Assembly (NCBI RefSeq): GCF_900199455.1
Contig: NZ_FZQR01000007.1
Coordinates: 124,001 to 188,000 of the forward strand
Source of the DNA: Mesorhizobium carmichaelinearum
GTDB taxonomy: Bacteria > Pseudomonadota > Alphaproteobacteria > Rhizobiales > Rhizobiaceae
Length of the DNA: 64,000 bases
Reading direction: 5' to 3'
Part shown: positions 43,529 to 52,427 of the stretch, one piece after another
Layout of the letters: each line of letters opens with the position of its first letter
Numbering within the stretch: the first letter of the stretch is position 1
Position numbers and translations under genes: made by a program
The notes under the pieces: generated by a model
The model's input: only the letters and a program-made list of their open reading frames with translations
The model's database searches: none
Told to the model about the DNA's origin: nothing

Positions 43529-44596
43529 TCAGGTCGGCGCGAGCTCGGCCTGCGGTTCCTTGATGTCGGCGCACTTGCCCACACCATAGGCGTCGCCGGC
43601 GATCCGCGTTTCCACCGTTCTGGTCATCGCCTCCAGATCGACATCCTTGCCGGCGACCTTCGCGATGGCGCCAGCAACGAGGTCGGGGGCGATCCAGTCC
43701 GGCTTGTGGCCGAGATTGTGGACCCAGATGAGTTCAGCACCAGCTATGTCGCGCACCAGGCCGACGGAATGGATATGGGCGTAGACGACCTTGTCGCGGT
43801 CGCCCGAAATGACAACGGTCGGTGCGGTGATCTCGTTGTAATGCGGCGCGGCGCCGAGCGCGTAGCTGTAGAGCCCGGCAACGTCGGTGGCATTGGCGCG
43901 GAAGGCCGATGGCCGCAGCACCAGCGGGATCGCGGCCGTGTCGAGATAATTGTCCGGGACCCTGTTGGGCGAGAACACGCAGGTCGTGGCATCGGCCATC
44001 TGCAGTGTTCCGGCAGGATAGGCCAGCGTTTCGGAAAACAGCCGGCCGATCACCGGAACGGTGGTCAGATCGTAATACCAGGACGTTGCGCCGCCCGGCC
44101 AGGGATGGGTCGCCGGCGCCAGGAAGACGAGACCGAGGGTCCTGTCGGCATGCTCGCGGCCGAATGCCGCCGTCACCACGCCGCCGAAGGAATGGCCAAC
44201 GATGATCGCCTTCTTGATGCCAAGACGGTCCATCAGGGCGGCGATGGTGGCGGCCTGTGCCGACGGATCCTCATTGTTGCCGGGTCCGCGTCCGGACCAG
44301 CCAAAGCCCGGCCGGTCGAAGAACAGCATTTCGGCGCGGCCTTCGAGCAGCGGCCGGAGCGGCAGCATCTGATCCCTGAGATTGGCGCTGGCGCCGTGGA
44401 TGAAGACGATCGGTGGCAGCTCCGCATTGGCGGGTGCCGGAATGTGGACATAGTGGATACGGGCGCCGCCGATGTCGGCGAATTCACCAATGGGCGGATT
44501 GCGGCGCTCGATCAGCCATGAGCCGACGCGCGTAACGCCGACGAGGCTGAAAACGAGTGCGAGGAGAAAGGCGAACGCGGCGGAGATCAGGTTCAT
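43529..44596 (-). CDS. Membrane-anchored alpha/beta hydrolase
   Basis: A 355-residue protein with an N-terminal membrane segment (ISAAFAFLLALVFSLVGVTR) and an alpha/beta-hydrolase domain. The nucleophile is Ser136 in IVGHSFGGV; the acid is in VISGDRDKVVY and the His in NLGHKPDW. VFIHGASANLRDQMLPL is the oxyanion HG motif. Substrate unknown (lipase/esterase type). First gene of a pair with the hypothetical gene at 43063. Upstream lies the AGTAGGGC tandem repeat. Confidence 0.88.
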   Translation of the reverse strand: MNLISAAFAFLLALVFSLVGVTRVGSWLIERRNPPIGEFADIGGARIHYVHIPAPANAELPPIVFIHGASANLRDQMLPLRPLLEGRAEMLFFDRPGFGWSGRGPGNNEDPSAQAATIAALMDRLGIKKAIIVGHSFGGVVTAAFGREHADRTLGLVFLAPATHPWPGGATSWYYDLTTVPVIGRLFSETLAYPAGTLQMADATTCVFSPNRVPDNYLDTAAIPLVLRPSAFRANATDVAGLYSYALGAAPHYNEITAPTVVISGDRDKVVYAHIHSVGLVRDIAGAELIWVHNLGHKPDWIAPDLVAGAIAKVAGKDVDLEAMTRTVETRIAGDAYGVGKCADIKEPQAELAPT

Positions 44597-44631
44597 GCGG
44601 GGAGATACGGGATGGGACGGGATAAGTTTGG

Positions 44632-44708
44632 TAGGGCAGTAGGGCAGTAGGGCAGTAGGGCAGTAGGGCAGTAGGGCAGTAGGGCAGTAGGGCAGTAGGG
44701 CAGTAGGG
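44632..44708. repeat. 8-bp tandem repeat TAGGGCAG, about 9.6 copies
   Basis: The octamer TAGGGCAG is repeated without interruption for 77 bp. Short, perfect, tandem arrays like this are prone to slippage. It lies in the leader of the alpha/beta hydrolase gene (ATG 44596), only 36 bp away. See the facing arm at 44727-44758. Confidence 0.9.
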
Positions 44709-44726
44709 TGAGTGTTCCGCGGTACC

Positions 44727-44758
44727 CCTACTGCCTTACTGCCCTACTGCCTTACTCC
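44727..44758. repeat. Facing arm of the 8-bp repeat
   Basis: Four octamers CCTACTGC, CTTACTGC, CCTACTGC, CTTACTCC are the degenerate reverse complement of the 44632-44708 array, separated from it by 18 bp. Array and arm can form a long hairpin. Confidence 0.8.
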
Positions 44759-44768
44759 CTTCAGGGTA

Positions 44769-45377
44769 TCAAATGCCTTCGCCGGCAAGCTCTTCGGAAA
44801 GTGTCGCGACCTGGTCCTGGGCGCTGCGCATCATCGGATAGATGGCCAGCACCTTCTGCCAGGCCTCGAGCGCCGATTGCTTGTGGCCGGTCAGCGCCAT
44901 GATCTGCGCCAGGCCCGAAAGCGCACCGAAATGGCGCGGCTCGAGCTGCAGCGTGCGGTCGATGTCGGCCATCGACTTGCCGTAGTTCTTCATCATGAAA
45001 TGCACCGTGGCGCGCCGGTTCCAGCCTTCGGCATAGGTCGGCTGCAAGGTCACCACCTGATCGAGGAAATCGAGCGCGACGTCGAATTTCTGGTTGTCCA
45101 TCGCTTTTTGCGACCAGAGCATCATCAGATCGATCGAGGCGCTGCCGGACTGGAACCATTCGGTCCAGATGTTGCCGGCGATGCGTTCGGCGGCCTTTTC
45201 GTTGCGTTCGCGCTTGAGGTCGGAGAACAGCTTGTCGAGCCGGGCCTGTTTGGTCATCGGCGCGGCGGGAGCCTCCGGGGCAGCCGGCGCTGCGGGCTGA
45301 TCGTCCGCGGCCCAGACCGGCACGCTTATGGCGCCGGAAACAGGGAGAGCTATCAAAAATGCAAAAAGAATCCGCAT
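44769..45377 (-). CDS. Secreted tetratricopeptide-repeat protein
   Basis: A 202-residue protein with a signal peptide (MRILFAFLIALPVSGAISVPV to AWA), a Pro/Ala linker and TPR-like helices: AMDNQKFDVALDFLDQVVTLQPTYAEGWNRRATV, MADIDRTLQLEPRHFGALSGLAQIMAL and AWQKVLAIYPMM. Probably a periplasmic protein-interaction adaptor. Its own promoter must lie upstream at 45378-45480. The 3' end abuts the repeat arm at 44758. Confidence 0.88.
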   Translation of the reverse strand: MRILFAFLIALPVSGAISVPVWAADDQPAAPAAPEAPAAPMTKQARLDKLFSDLKRERNEKAAERIAGNIWTEWFQSGSASIDLMMLWSQKAMDNQKFDVALDFLDQVVTLQPTYAEGWNRRATVHFMMKNYGKSMADIDRTLQLEPRHFGALSGLAQIMALTGHKQSALEAWQKVLAIYPMMRSAQDQVATLSEELAGEGI

Positions 45378-45485
45378 CGCCCGATCCTAGTCCCGGGCGG
45401 CGGAACAGCAAAGTGATTTTAGCGTGAGAAGGTCGGCAGGCCGACAAGCATCAAGGGGCGGAGGCAAAAGCCCCCGGCCGAAAGC

Positions 45486-45611
45486 TCAGCCCTGGCGCGC
45501 CTTGTAGCGCGGGGCGGTCTTGTTGATGATGTAAACGCGGCCCTTGCGGCGAACCAGCTGGTTGTCGCGGTGACGCGCCTTCAGCGCCTTGAGCGAATTC
45601 TTGATCTTCAT
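45486..45611 (-). CDS. rpmJ: 50S ribosomal protein L36
   Basis: A 41-residue basic protein MKIKNSLKALKARHRDNQLV..., ending KARQG. It is the cysteine-free form of L36 (no zinc ligands), usual in alphaproteobacteria. A component of the large ribosomal subunit. It stands alone. Longer frames extend upstream but the homologue begins at this Met. Confidence 0.95.
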   Translation of the reverse strand: MKIKNSLKALKARHRDNQLVRRKGRVYIINKTAPRYKARQG

Positions 45612-45842
45612 GGTCTTGCCTGTCGGTGTGAACCCGGTCCCGGGTCGAAATTTTAAGGCGCGCCAGAAGACGCGCCTTTTCAACGGTGGGTGGCTCATAA
45701 ACGAGGAGCCTTGTCCGTGTCAACCGCAAGCGTGCTCCATGTCCTGATATCATCAAATATCCGCCATGTCGGTTCCCTCGGCATTGCACGGCCCCGAGCG
45801 GGCTGGGATGATGCCTTGGGTTCAAGTGATTTGGGGATGACC

Positions 45843-46259
45843 ATGCGCCGAATATTGCTGTCTGCCTGCCTTGTCTTGCTGGCGGGAGCATCGGTTGCGC
45901 GCGCGCAGGAATGCGACCGCTCCGACGACAGCCAGCAGATGATGAACATCTGTGCCGGCGAGGACTATCAGGCCGCGGACGCCAAGCTCAATGCCGCCTA
46001 TCAGAACCTGATAAGTTCCGACGATGCCGATGCCAAGAGATTGCTGCAGGCGGCACAACGCGCCTGGATCGCCTTCCGCGACGCCGAATGCGCGCACACC
46101 ACCGCCGCCAGCGCTGGCGGCTCCATCCACGCGATGGAGGTTTCAGAATGTCTGACCAGGCTGACCAATGAGCGCATCAAGCAGCTCGCCGCCTCGGCCA
46201 ATTGCGAGGAAGGCGATGCGAGTTGCGCCAGCCCCGACGAGAGCGACGAGGTGCAATAG
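45843..46259 (+). CDS. LprI-like (DUF1311) secreted protein
   Basis: A 138-residue protein with a signal peptide (MRRILLSACLVLLAGASVARA before QECDRSD). The DUF1311/LprI domain has MMNICAGEDYQAADAKLNAAYQNLI and RLLQAAQRAWIAFRDAECAH, with conserved Cys pairs. Family members include lysozyme inhibitors of the periplasm. ATG 45843 is used because GGGGA sits five bases upstream; ATG 45837 overlaps it. Convergent with purK. Confidence 0.88.
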   Translation: MRRILLSACLVLLAGASVARAQECDRSDDSQQMMNICAGEDYQAADAKLNAAYQNLISSDDADAKRLLQAAQRAWIAFRDAECAHTTAASAGGSIHAMEVSECLTRLTNERIKQLAASANCEEGDASCASPDESDEVQ

Positions 46260-46264
46260 GCGCG

Positions 46265-47341
46265 TTAAGTACGGCGGCTGATGCGGGTAAAATGGCCCAT
46301 CTTGCGGCCGGGCCGAGATTCGGCCTTGCCGTAGAGATGCAGCATCAGATCTGGCTCGGCGAGCAGGGCCGGGACGCGCAGCACGTCGTCGCCGATCAGG
46401 TTCTCCATCACGCAATCGGAATGGCGGCCGGGGCTGCCGAGCGGCAGGCCGGCAACGGCGCGTATATGCTGTTCGAACTGCGAAACGATGCAGGCGGCCT
46501 CGGTCCAGTGGCCGGAATTGTGGACGCGGGGCGCGATCTCATTGGCCAGCAGCGAGCCGTCGGAAAGCACGAAGAACTCGACGCCGATGACGCCGACATA
46601 GTCGAGCGCCGACAGGATTTTTGCCGCTGCCGCACGCGCTGCATCAGCCGTTTCGGGTTTGACATTGGCCGGCAGGGTCGATGTGTGGAGAATGCCGTGG
46701 CGATGGACATTCTCGGCCGGATCGTAGGCGGCGACCGCGCCATCCAGCCCCCGCGCCGCGATCACCGAAATCTCGCGCTCGAAGGGCACGAAGGCCTCCA
46801 GGATCAGAGGCACATTGCCCATCGCCTCGCAGGCGCCGGCAAAACCACCCGTTTCCATGTTGCGGAAGACGCGCTGGCCTTTGCCGTCATAGCCCATGCG
46901 CCGCGTCTTCAGGATGCCGCTGCCGCCGAACGTCTTCAGCGCCGCCGTCAATTCGCCATCTGTGTCGACCGAGCGGAACTCCGCAGTGGCAATGCCGATG
47001 CCGTTGAGGAATGTCTTTTCGCTCACCCGGTCCTGCGCCACGTCAAGCGCGCGCGCCGGCGGATAGACCGCAACCTTGGCGGCAAGCGCTTCTGCCGCCA
47101 CGACCGGCACGTTCTCGAACTCGTAGGTGACGACGGCACTGGCCGCCGCCAGTTCGGCCAAGGCGGCCGGGTCGTCATAGGCTGACGTAATCTGCCGGTT
47201 GGCGACCTGGGCGGCCGGGCAATCCGCCTGCGGCTCCAGCACGATGGTGCGGTAGCCGAGTCGGGCGGCAGCCATCGCCAGCATGCGGCCGAGCTGGCCG
47301 CCGCCAATGATGCCGATGGTCGATCCGGCGGGCAGGCTCAC
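46265..47341 (-). CDS. purK: N5-carboxyaminoimidazole ribonucleotide synthase
   Basis: A 358-residue ATP-grasp enzyme that carboxylates AIR with bicarbonate and ATP to N5-CAIR in purine synthesis. Visible: IGIIGGGQLGRMLAMAAARLG, TYEFENVP, KTRRMGYDGKGQ, FVPFEREISVIAARG, EIAPRVHNSGHWTEAA and PGRKMGH. The start is GTG 47341, overlapping the stop of purE by four bases (GTGA). PurE and PurK act in sequence. Confidence 0.96.
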   Translation of the reverse strand: MSLPAGSTIGIIGGGQLGRMLAMAAARLGYRTIVLEPQADCPAAQVANRQITSAYDDPAALAELAAASAVVTYEFENVPVVAAEALAAKVAVYPPARALDVAQDRVSEKTFLNGIGIATAEFRSVDTDGELTAALKTFGGSGILKTRRMGYDGKGQRVFRNMETGGFAGACEAMGNVPLILEAFVPFEREISVIAARGLDGAVAAYDPAENVHRHGILHTSTLPANVKPETADAARAAAAKILSALDYVGVIGVEFFVLSDGSLLANEIAPRVHNSGHWTEAACIVSQFEQHIRAVAGLPLGSPGRHSDCVMENLIGDDVLRVPALLAEPDLMLHLYGKAESRPGRKMGHFTRISRRT

Positions 47342-47835
47342 GGCGTGTCCGTCGGCTCAGTGGCGACCTTGGCGGTCTGCGAGGCGCGCCAGGCATCGAG
47401 CCGCTGGGCAAGCTTGTCGTCGTTCAGCGCCAGCACCGCGGCGGCCAGGAGAGCCGCATTGGCCGCGCCGGCCTTGCCGATGGCCAGCGTCCCAACCGGG
47501 ATGCCGGCCGGCATCTGGACGATGGAGAGCAGCGAATCCTGTCCCGATAGCGCCTTCGATTCGACCGGCACGCCGAACACCGGCAGCGGCGTCATCGCCG
47601 CCGTCATGCCGGGCAGATGCGCCGCGCCGCCAGCGCCGGCGATGATGACCTTGTAGCCAGCGGCCTTGGCGCCCTTGGCGAACTCATAGAGCCTGTCAGG
47701 CGTACGATGCGCGGAGATGATCAGCCGTTTGTGCGGAACGCCCAGTGCCTCCAGCGTTTCGGCCGCCTGGCGCATCGTTGCCCAGTCGGACTGGCTGCCC
47801 ATGATGATGGCGACGTCGGCGCGTTGGTCGTTCAA
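47338..47835 (-). CDS. purE: N5-CAIR mutase
   Basis: A 165-residue enzyme that rearranges N5-CAIR to CAIR. Core motifs: VAIIMGSQSDWATM, ISAHRTPDRLYEF, IIAGAGGAAHLPGMTAAMT and LSIVQMPAGIPVGTLAIG. TTG 47835 is chosen as start: GGGGAG lies seven bases upstream and it gives MNDQRADVAI, the normal start position, whereas the longer TTG frame at 47856 lacks support. Coupled with purK. Confidence 0.93.
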   Translation of the reverse strand: MNDQRADVAIIMGSQSDWATMRQAAETLEALGVPHKRLIISAHRTPDRLYEFAKGAKAAGYKVIIAGAGGAAHLPGMTAAMTPLPVFGVPVESKALSGQDSLLSIVQMPAGIPVGTLAIGKAGAANAALLAAAVLALNDDKLAQRLDAWRASQTAKVATEPTDTP

Positions 47836-47937
47836 GCTTCTGCTCCCCGGCGACAAAGGCGCGCCTTAGCGGAATTCGCGCGGGGCCGCAAGGATACGCA
47901 GGCATGCTTGCCGTCTGGCAAGGCGGAAACCGGCCGG

Positions 47938-48837
47938 CTAGAGGCTTTGACGCTCGGCCTCGGGCGTCGAGACCAGCAAGGCCGAAGCGGCGTTGGCGGC
48001 GGTGACGGCCGCTCGCATGCCCTCCCCACGGGTAAGTGCCGCGGCCAGAGCGCCGACGAATTCATCGCCCGCGCCATGGGTGCTGACAAGCTTGACCGGG
48101 ATGGCGGGTATCGCAAAGGCCTCGCCGGTCCGTTCGCAGCAGGCCACGCCCTCGCCGCCCGCCGTGACGATCGCCACGGGGCAGAGATTGGCCAGAAGCC
48201 GCGCGGCTTGCGCGGCGCCGTCGAGCGTTTCCACCACCGACACGCCGGCCAAAAATTCCGCCTCGATGGCATTGACGACGAGGATGTCGACCAGCGCGAT
48301 CAACTCGTCGGAAAGCTTGCGCGCCGGCGCGGCGTTGAGCAGGACGCGGCCGCCTTGCGCCTTCGCCGCACGCGCGGCCGCAATGTTGGCGGCTTCCGGC
48401 ACTTCGTTCTGCAATAGAAGCACCGTCGTCTGGGCTATCATCCCGGAAGCTGAGGCAATGTCGGCGTCGCCCAGAGTGAGATTGCTGCCCGAGACGATCA
48501 CCGCGCCATAGTCGCCGCCTGCGTCGAAGATCGCCACGCTCATGCCGGAGCCGGCGCCGGCGGCCACCCGCACGAAGCGGCGGTCGATGCCGCCGCGATC
48601 GAGATTGGCCAGCAATGCGCGGCCGAAATCATCGTCACCGACGGCGCCGATCATCGCGGATCTCGCGCCGGCCCGCGCGGCCGAGACCGCCTGGTTGCCG
48701 CCTTTGCCGCCGCATTTCGGTTGCCAGGCATGGCCGGTCACCGTCTCGCCCTTGCGCGGGCGGTCAGGGGCGTCAACCATGATGTCGTAATGCAGGCTGC
48801 CGAAGACGGTGACCAGAGGCGTTTTCGGCAGCGTCAT
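47938..48837 (-). CDS. PfkB-family sugar kinase (ribokinase-like)
   Basis: A 299-residue kinase. N-terminal GSLHYDIMVDAPDRPRKGETV, the PfkB signature CGGKGGNQAVSAARAG and VSTHGAGDEFVGALAAAL with catalytic Asp in GAGD. Phosphorylates a sugar, substrate unknown but transported by the upstream ABC system. Its ATG overlaps the RpiR gene by four bases, so it is the last gene of the sugar operon. Confidence 0.9.
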   Translation of the reverse strand: MTLPKTPLVTVFGSLHYDIMVDAPDRPRKGETVTGHAWQPKCGGKGGNQAVSAARAGARSAMIGAVGDDDFGRALLANLDRGGIDRRFVRVAAGAGSGMSVAIFDAGGDYGAVIVSGSNLTLGDADIASASGMIAQTTVLLLQNEVPEAANIAAARAAKAQGGRVLLNAAPARKLSDELIALVDILVVNAIEAEFLAGVSVVETLDGAAQAARLLANLCPVAIVTAGGEGVACCERTGEAFAIPAIPVKLVSTHGAGDEFVGALAAALTRGEGMRAAVTAANAASALLVSTPEAERQSL

Positions 48838-49709
48838 GAGCCCCGGTCTTTTCGTTTCGATGTCACCGCCGACATGGTGCGGCCGAGATTGCGCTCCGCC
48901 GCCTGGTAGTCGCGCTGTGCTACCGCCACGAACAGCGCGTCGAGGATGTTGAGCTGGGCGATGCGCGCCGCCGCATTCTCGCCCATCAGCGGCGAGCCCT
49001 GCGCGGTCGAGCACAGCACAATGTCGGCGATCTGGGCCAGCGGCGAGTTGTCGTAGTTGGTGATGGCCAGCGTGCGGGCGCCATTCTTGCGAGCGAGCTG
49101 GATGGCGTCGATGACCGCCGACGTATTGCCGGAATGCGAGAAGCCGACGGCGATGTCGTCCGCACCAAGCAGCGAGGCCGACATCAGCATCATGTGCGAA
49201 TCGTCGTAGACGGATGCGCGGATGCCGATGCGCAGGAATTTGTGCGAGACGTCGCGGGCGATCTGCGCCGAACCACCGACGCCGTAGAAGTCACGATTCT
49301 TCGCCCGAAAGAGCAGCTCGGCCGCGCGGTCGAAATCCTCGATGTCGAGGATGGCGAGCGTCTCCTCCAGCGCCTGGATCGAGGTGCGGAACACTTTTTG
49401 CACGATCTCGGCCGAACTGTCGTCGGACGACAGTTCCTGATGCATCTCGGCGGTCGGCAGGCGGCTGTATTCATAGACGGCGGTGCGGAAGTCGCGATAG
49501 CCGGAGAAGCCGAGCTTCTTGGCGATCTTGACCACCATCGCCTCGGACACGCCGGATTCCTCGGCGATCTGCTTCAGCGGGATCGTCTCGTCGAAGCCAC
49601 GCCGGCCAAAGACGGTTTCCACCACCTTCGCTTCCAGCGGGGTGAGATGCGGCATCATCATGCGGATGCGCGGTCCTACCGCTTTCAGGTCCAGCCCGCT
49701 CAAGGTCAT
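48834..49709 (-). CDS. RpiR/MurR family transcriptional regulator
   Basis: A 291-residue regulator with an N-terminal helix-turn-helix (LKQIAEESGVSEAMVVKIAKKLGFSGYRDFR) and a SIS sugar-phosphate-binding domain (FYGVGGSAQIARDVSHKFLRIG, VGFSHSGNTSAVIDA). It probably senses a phosphorylated sugar made by the kinase, and controls the operon in which it lies. Coupled to both neighbours by ATGA overlaps. Confidence 0.92.
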   Translation of the reverse strand: MTLSGLDLKAVGPRIRMMMPHLTPLEAKVVETVFGRRGFDETIPLKQIAEESGVSEAMVVKIAKKLGFSGYRDFRTAVYEYSRLPTAEMHQELSSDDSSAEIVQKVFRTSIQALEETLAILDIEDFDRAAELLFRAKNRDFYGVGGSAQIARDVSHKFLRIGIRASVYDDSHMMLMSASLLGADDIAVGFSHSGNTSAVIDAIQLARKNGARTLAITNYDNSPLAQIADIVLCSTAQGSPLMGENAAARIAQLNILDALFVAVAQRDYQAAERNLGRTMSAVTSKRKDRGS

Positions 49710-50683
49710 CCACGCCCCCTCGTCACACGATCGATAAGCATCGCGGCGAGGATTATAAGACCAGTTGCCAAGAGCTGATAGAAGGACTGCACATTCATCA
49801 GCGTCAAACCGTTGCGCATGGCGCCGAGGATGACGGCGCCCAGGATGGTGCCGACGATGCTGCCCTTGCCGCCCATCAGCGAGGCGCCGCCGATGGCCGC
49901 GGCGGCAATCGCGTCGAGCTCCCAGAGATTGCCGAGGACGGGTTCGGCGGCACCCAGCCGGCCGATCAGGATCTGCGCGGCAAGGGCGGCCAGCAGGCCG
50001 GAGATCATGTATGCGGCGATCTTGGTGCGGGCGATCGGCACGCCGGCTATATAGGCCGCCTCCTCATTGCCGCCGACGGCGAGCAGATACTCGCCGAAGG
50101 GTGTCTTCTTCAAAACGATCCAGGCGATAACGGCCACGCAGGCGACGATGATCACCGCCAGCGGCAGGCCGAACAGCGAGCCGTTGAAGATGGCACGGAA
50201 GCTTACGGGCAGGCCGAGCACCGGATTGCCGCCGGTGTAGATCAGCGCCAGTGCCCTGTAGGTGCTCAGCGTTCCCAGCGTGACGATAAAAGGCTGCAGC
50301 CCGACATAGGCGACCAGCACGCCATTCACGAGGCCGCAGAGCAACCCGATGACGAAGCCGGCGGCGATGGCCAGCGGAAACGGCACGCCGGCAACCAGCA
50401 TCGAGGCCGAGATGACGGCCGAGAGTGCCGCCGTCGGCCCGACGGACAGGTCGATGCCGCCGGAGATGATGACCAGTGTCATGCCCAGCGCCAGACAGGC
50501 ATTGATGCTCGATTGCTGCAGGATGTTGATCAGGTTGCGCTCGGCGAAGAAGCCCGGCACCAGCGCGCCGAAGACGGCGAGGATCACCAGAAGGCCGATC
50601 AGCGTGCCGGCGTCGCGCATGGAAAAGCGCTGCAGGATGGCGGCGCCCGGCCGTGCCGGCGCGGCTTGCGATAGGTCAGACAT
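49706..50683 (-). CDS. Sugar ABC transporter permease (ribose/RbsC type)
   Basis: A 325-residue permease with about nine to ten hydrophobic helices (LIGLLVILAVFGALVPGF, LALGMTLVIISGGIDLSVG, VTLGTLSTYRALALIYTGG, AAIGGASLMGGKGSIVGTILGA). These are the conserved RbsC/AraH family segments. ATG 50683 has AGGA six bases upstream, preferred to TTG 50689. It pairs with the ATPase gene upstream. Confidence 0.93.
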   Translation of the reverse strand: MSDLSQAAPARPGAAILQRFSMRDAGTLIGLLVILAVFGALVPGFFAERNLINILQQSSINACLALGMTLVIISGGIDLSVGPTAALSAVISASMLVAGVPFPLAIAAGFVIGLLCGLVNGVLVAYVGLQPFIVTLGTLSTYRALALIYTGGNPVLGLPVSFRAIFNGSLFGLPLAVIIVACVAVIAWIVLKKTPFGEYLLAVGGNEEAAYIAGVPIARTKIAAYMISGLLAALAAQILIGRLGAAEPVLGNLWELDAIAAAAIGGASLMGGKGSIVGTILGAVILGAMRNGLTLMNVQSFYQLLATGLIILAAMLIDRVTRGRG

Positions 50684-50704
50684 GGGCAATCCTGTTCTTG
50701 TTTT

Positions 50705-52228
50705 TCACGCGCCGGTTCCTTGCACGCCTGCCCGGCCGCCCAAGCCTTGCGACTGGGGTATGGCGTGCGCCGCAATCGCCTGTTCGCTGAGGCTTGCCCG
50801 GTCGAGCTCGGCGGCGATCGCACCCTCGCGCATCACCAGCACGCGGTCGGCGAGCCTGATCACCTCGGGAAGTTCGGAAGAGACGACGATGACGCAATGG
50901 CCTTCGGCGGCGAGTTCTTCGATCAGATGGTAGATCTCCGCCTTGGCGCCGACATCGATGCCGCGCGTCGGCTCGTCGAACAGCAGGATCCGCGTTCCCG
51001 CCGCCAGCCAGCGGCCGATGATCGCCTTCTGCTGGTTGCCGCCACTGAACAGGCGGATAGGCCGGTCGAGCAGGAAGGGCCTGAGATTGACCCGCTTCAT
51101 CTTCTCTCCCGCCACGCGCCTCAGCCTGGCGTGGTCGATGACACCGTGCCTGGCGAAGACGCCCATTGAGGCCAGCGCCATGTTGGAGGTGATCGGACGC
51201 AGCGGTACGATGCCTTCGCGCTTGCGCTCCTCCGGCACCAGGCCAATGCCGGCGGCAATCGCAGCGCGCGGGCTGGACAGCCGGACCGCCTTGCCGTCGA
51301 TCTCGACGGTGCCCGACGAGGCGCGGTCGGCGCCGGCCAGCAGTCGCAGCAGCTCGGTGCGGCCCGAGCCGACGAGGCCGGCAATGCCCAGAACCTCGCC
51401 GCGGTGGAGGTCGAAGGAGATATCGCGGACCTTCGGCGACGACAGCCCGCGTACGCCGAGCCTGACATCCCTTGTGGCGTGGGAGCGGTGTTGTTCCTGA
51501 GCAAGCTCGCGACCGACCATCATCGAGACCACGGCGTGTTCCGAGACCCCTGCCAGCTCGACGGAATCAATGACGGCGCCGTCGCGCATGATGGTGGCGC
51601 GGCGGCAGATGCCGAACACCTCGTCCAGCTTGTGCGAGACATAGACGACGGCGACACCGTCGCGAGCGAGGCCCTTGATGACTTTGGCCAGCCGTTCGAA
51701 CTCGCTCGGCGTCAGGCTGGATGTCGGTTCGTCCATGGCGACGATCCGGGCGCGGTCGAGCAGCGCGCGGGCGATCTCGACAATCTGTCGCTGCGCCACT
51801 TTCAGGCTGCCGAGCGGAGCCGCCGGATCGATCGAGGCATCGAGCGCGGCGAGGGCCGATGCGGCTTGGCGCTCCTGCTCGCGTCTGGCGACGAAGAGGC
51901 CGCCGCGCGTCAGCGGATGGCCGAGGAACATGTTCTGGGCGACGCTGAGGCGTGGCACCTGCTGCAGTTCCTGGTGGATCATGGCGACACCATCGGCGCG
52001 CGCCGCGACCGGGTTGTTGAGCGTCACCGGCACGCCGTCGATCAGCACGCGTCCGGCGCTCGGCCGGTAGACGCCCGACAGGATGCGCAGCAGCGTCGAC
52101 TTGCCGGCGCCGTTCTCGCCGAGCAGGCCATGGATTTCACCGGCGCCGACCGAGAAGGACACGTCGCTCAGGGCCCGCACGCCCGGAAAATCCTTTGAAA
52201 TGCCGTCGAATTGCAGCCGGGGTGACAT
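50705..52228 (-). CDS. Sugar ABC transporter double ATPase (RbsA type)
   Basis: A 507-residue protein with two ABC domains. Domain 1: Walker A LLGENGAGKSTL, Q-loop MIHQELQ, a signature-like LKVAQRQIVEIARAL and MDEPTSSLTPSEF. Domain 2: a degenerate Walker A (GIAGLVGSGRTELL) and FSGGNQQKAIIGRWL with FDEPTRGIDVGA. Duplicated ATPases with a degenerate second site are normal for this family. ATG 52228 has AGGA five bases upstream. Confidence 0.94.
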   Translation of the reverse strand: MSPRLQFDGISKDFPGVRALSDVSFSVGAGEIHGLLGENGAGKSTLLRILSGVYRPSAGRVLIDGVPVTLNNPVAARADGVAMIHQELQQVPRLSVAQNMFLGHPLTRGGLFVARREQERQAASALAALDASIDPAAPLGSLKVAQRQIVEIARALLDRARIVAMDEPTSSLTPSEFERLAKVIKGLARDGVAVVYVSHKLDEVFGICRRATIMRDGAVIDSVELAGVSEHAVVSMMVGRELAQEQHRSHATRDVRLGVRGLSSPKVRDISFDLHRGEVLGIAGLVGSGRTELLRLLAGADRASSGTVEIDGKAVRLSSPRAAIAAGIGLVPEERKREGIVPLRPITSNMALASMGVFARHGVIDHARLRRVAGEKMKRVNLRPFLLDRPIRLFSGGNQQKAIIGRWLAAGTRILLFDEPTRGIDVGAKAEIYHLIEELAAEGHCVIVVSSELPEVIRLADRVLVMREGAIAAELDRASLSEQAIAAHAIPQSQGLGGRAGVQGTGA

Positions 52229-52304
52229 GGGGTCCTGTTCCGCGGGCAAGGATGCCAGCCGGGAGCGAAATGTCCTGGCCGGCACCCGCCGCCCCGCCTT
52301 TGTC

Positions 52305-52411
52305 CTAGAGCAGTTCACCGTTTCACAGAAACGGCGGACTGCTCTAACTCTTTGTTTTGACGCAATTCCGGACGGAAAACCGCTCTCACACTTTTCCTGG
52401 AATTGCTCTAG
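52305..52411. repeat. Dispersed palindromic repeat, full two-part copy
   Basis: Ends CTAGAGCA (52305-52312) and TGCTCTAG (52404-52411) pair. First part: TAGAGCAGT...ACTGCTCTA around CCGTTTCACAGAAACGG. Second part (from 52347) nearly matches 876-935: GCAATTCC...GGAATTGC. It lies between the ATPase and binding-protein genes of the sugar operon. Confidence 0.85.
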
Positions 52412-52427
52412 GGATAGGGTCGATGCC

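Noticed and set aside
44632..44708. Period-8 repeat considered as a CRISPR array
   Set aside because: Units are 8 bp and contiguous with no spacers, and no cas gene is in the window.
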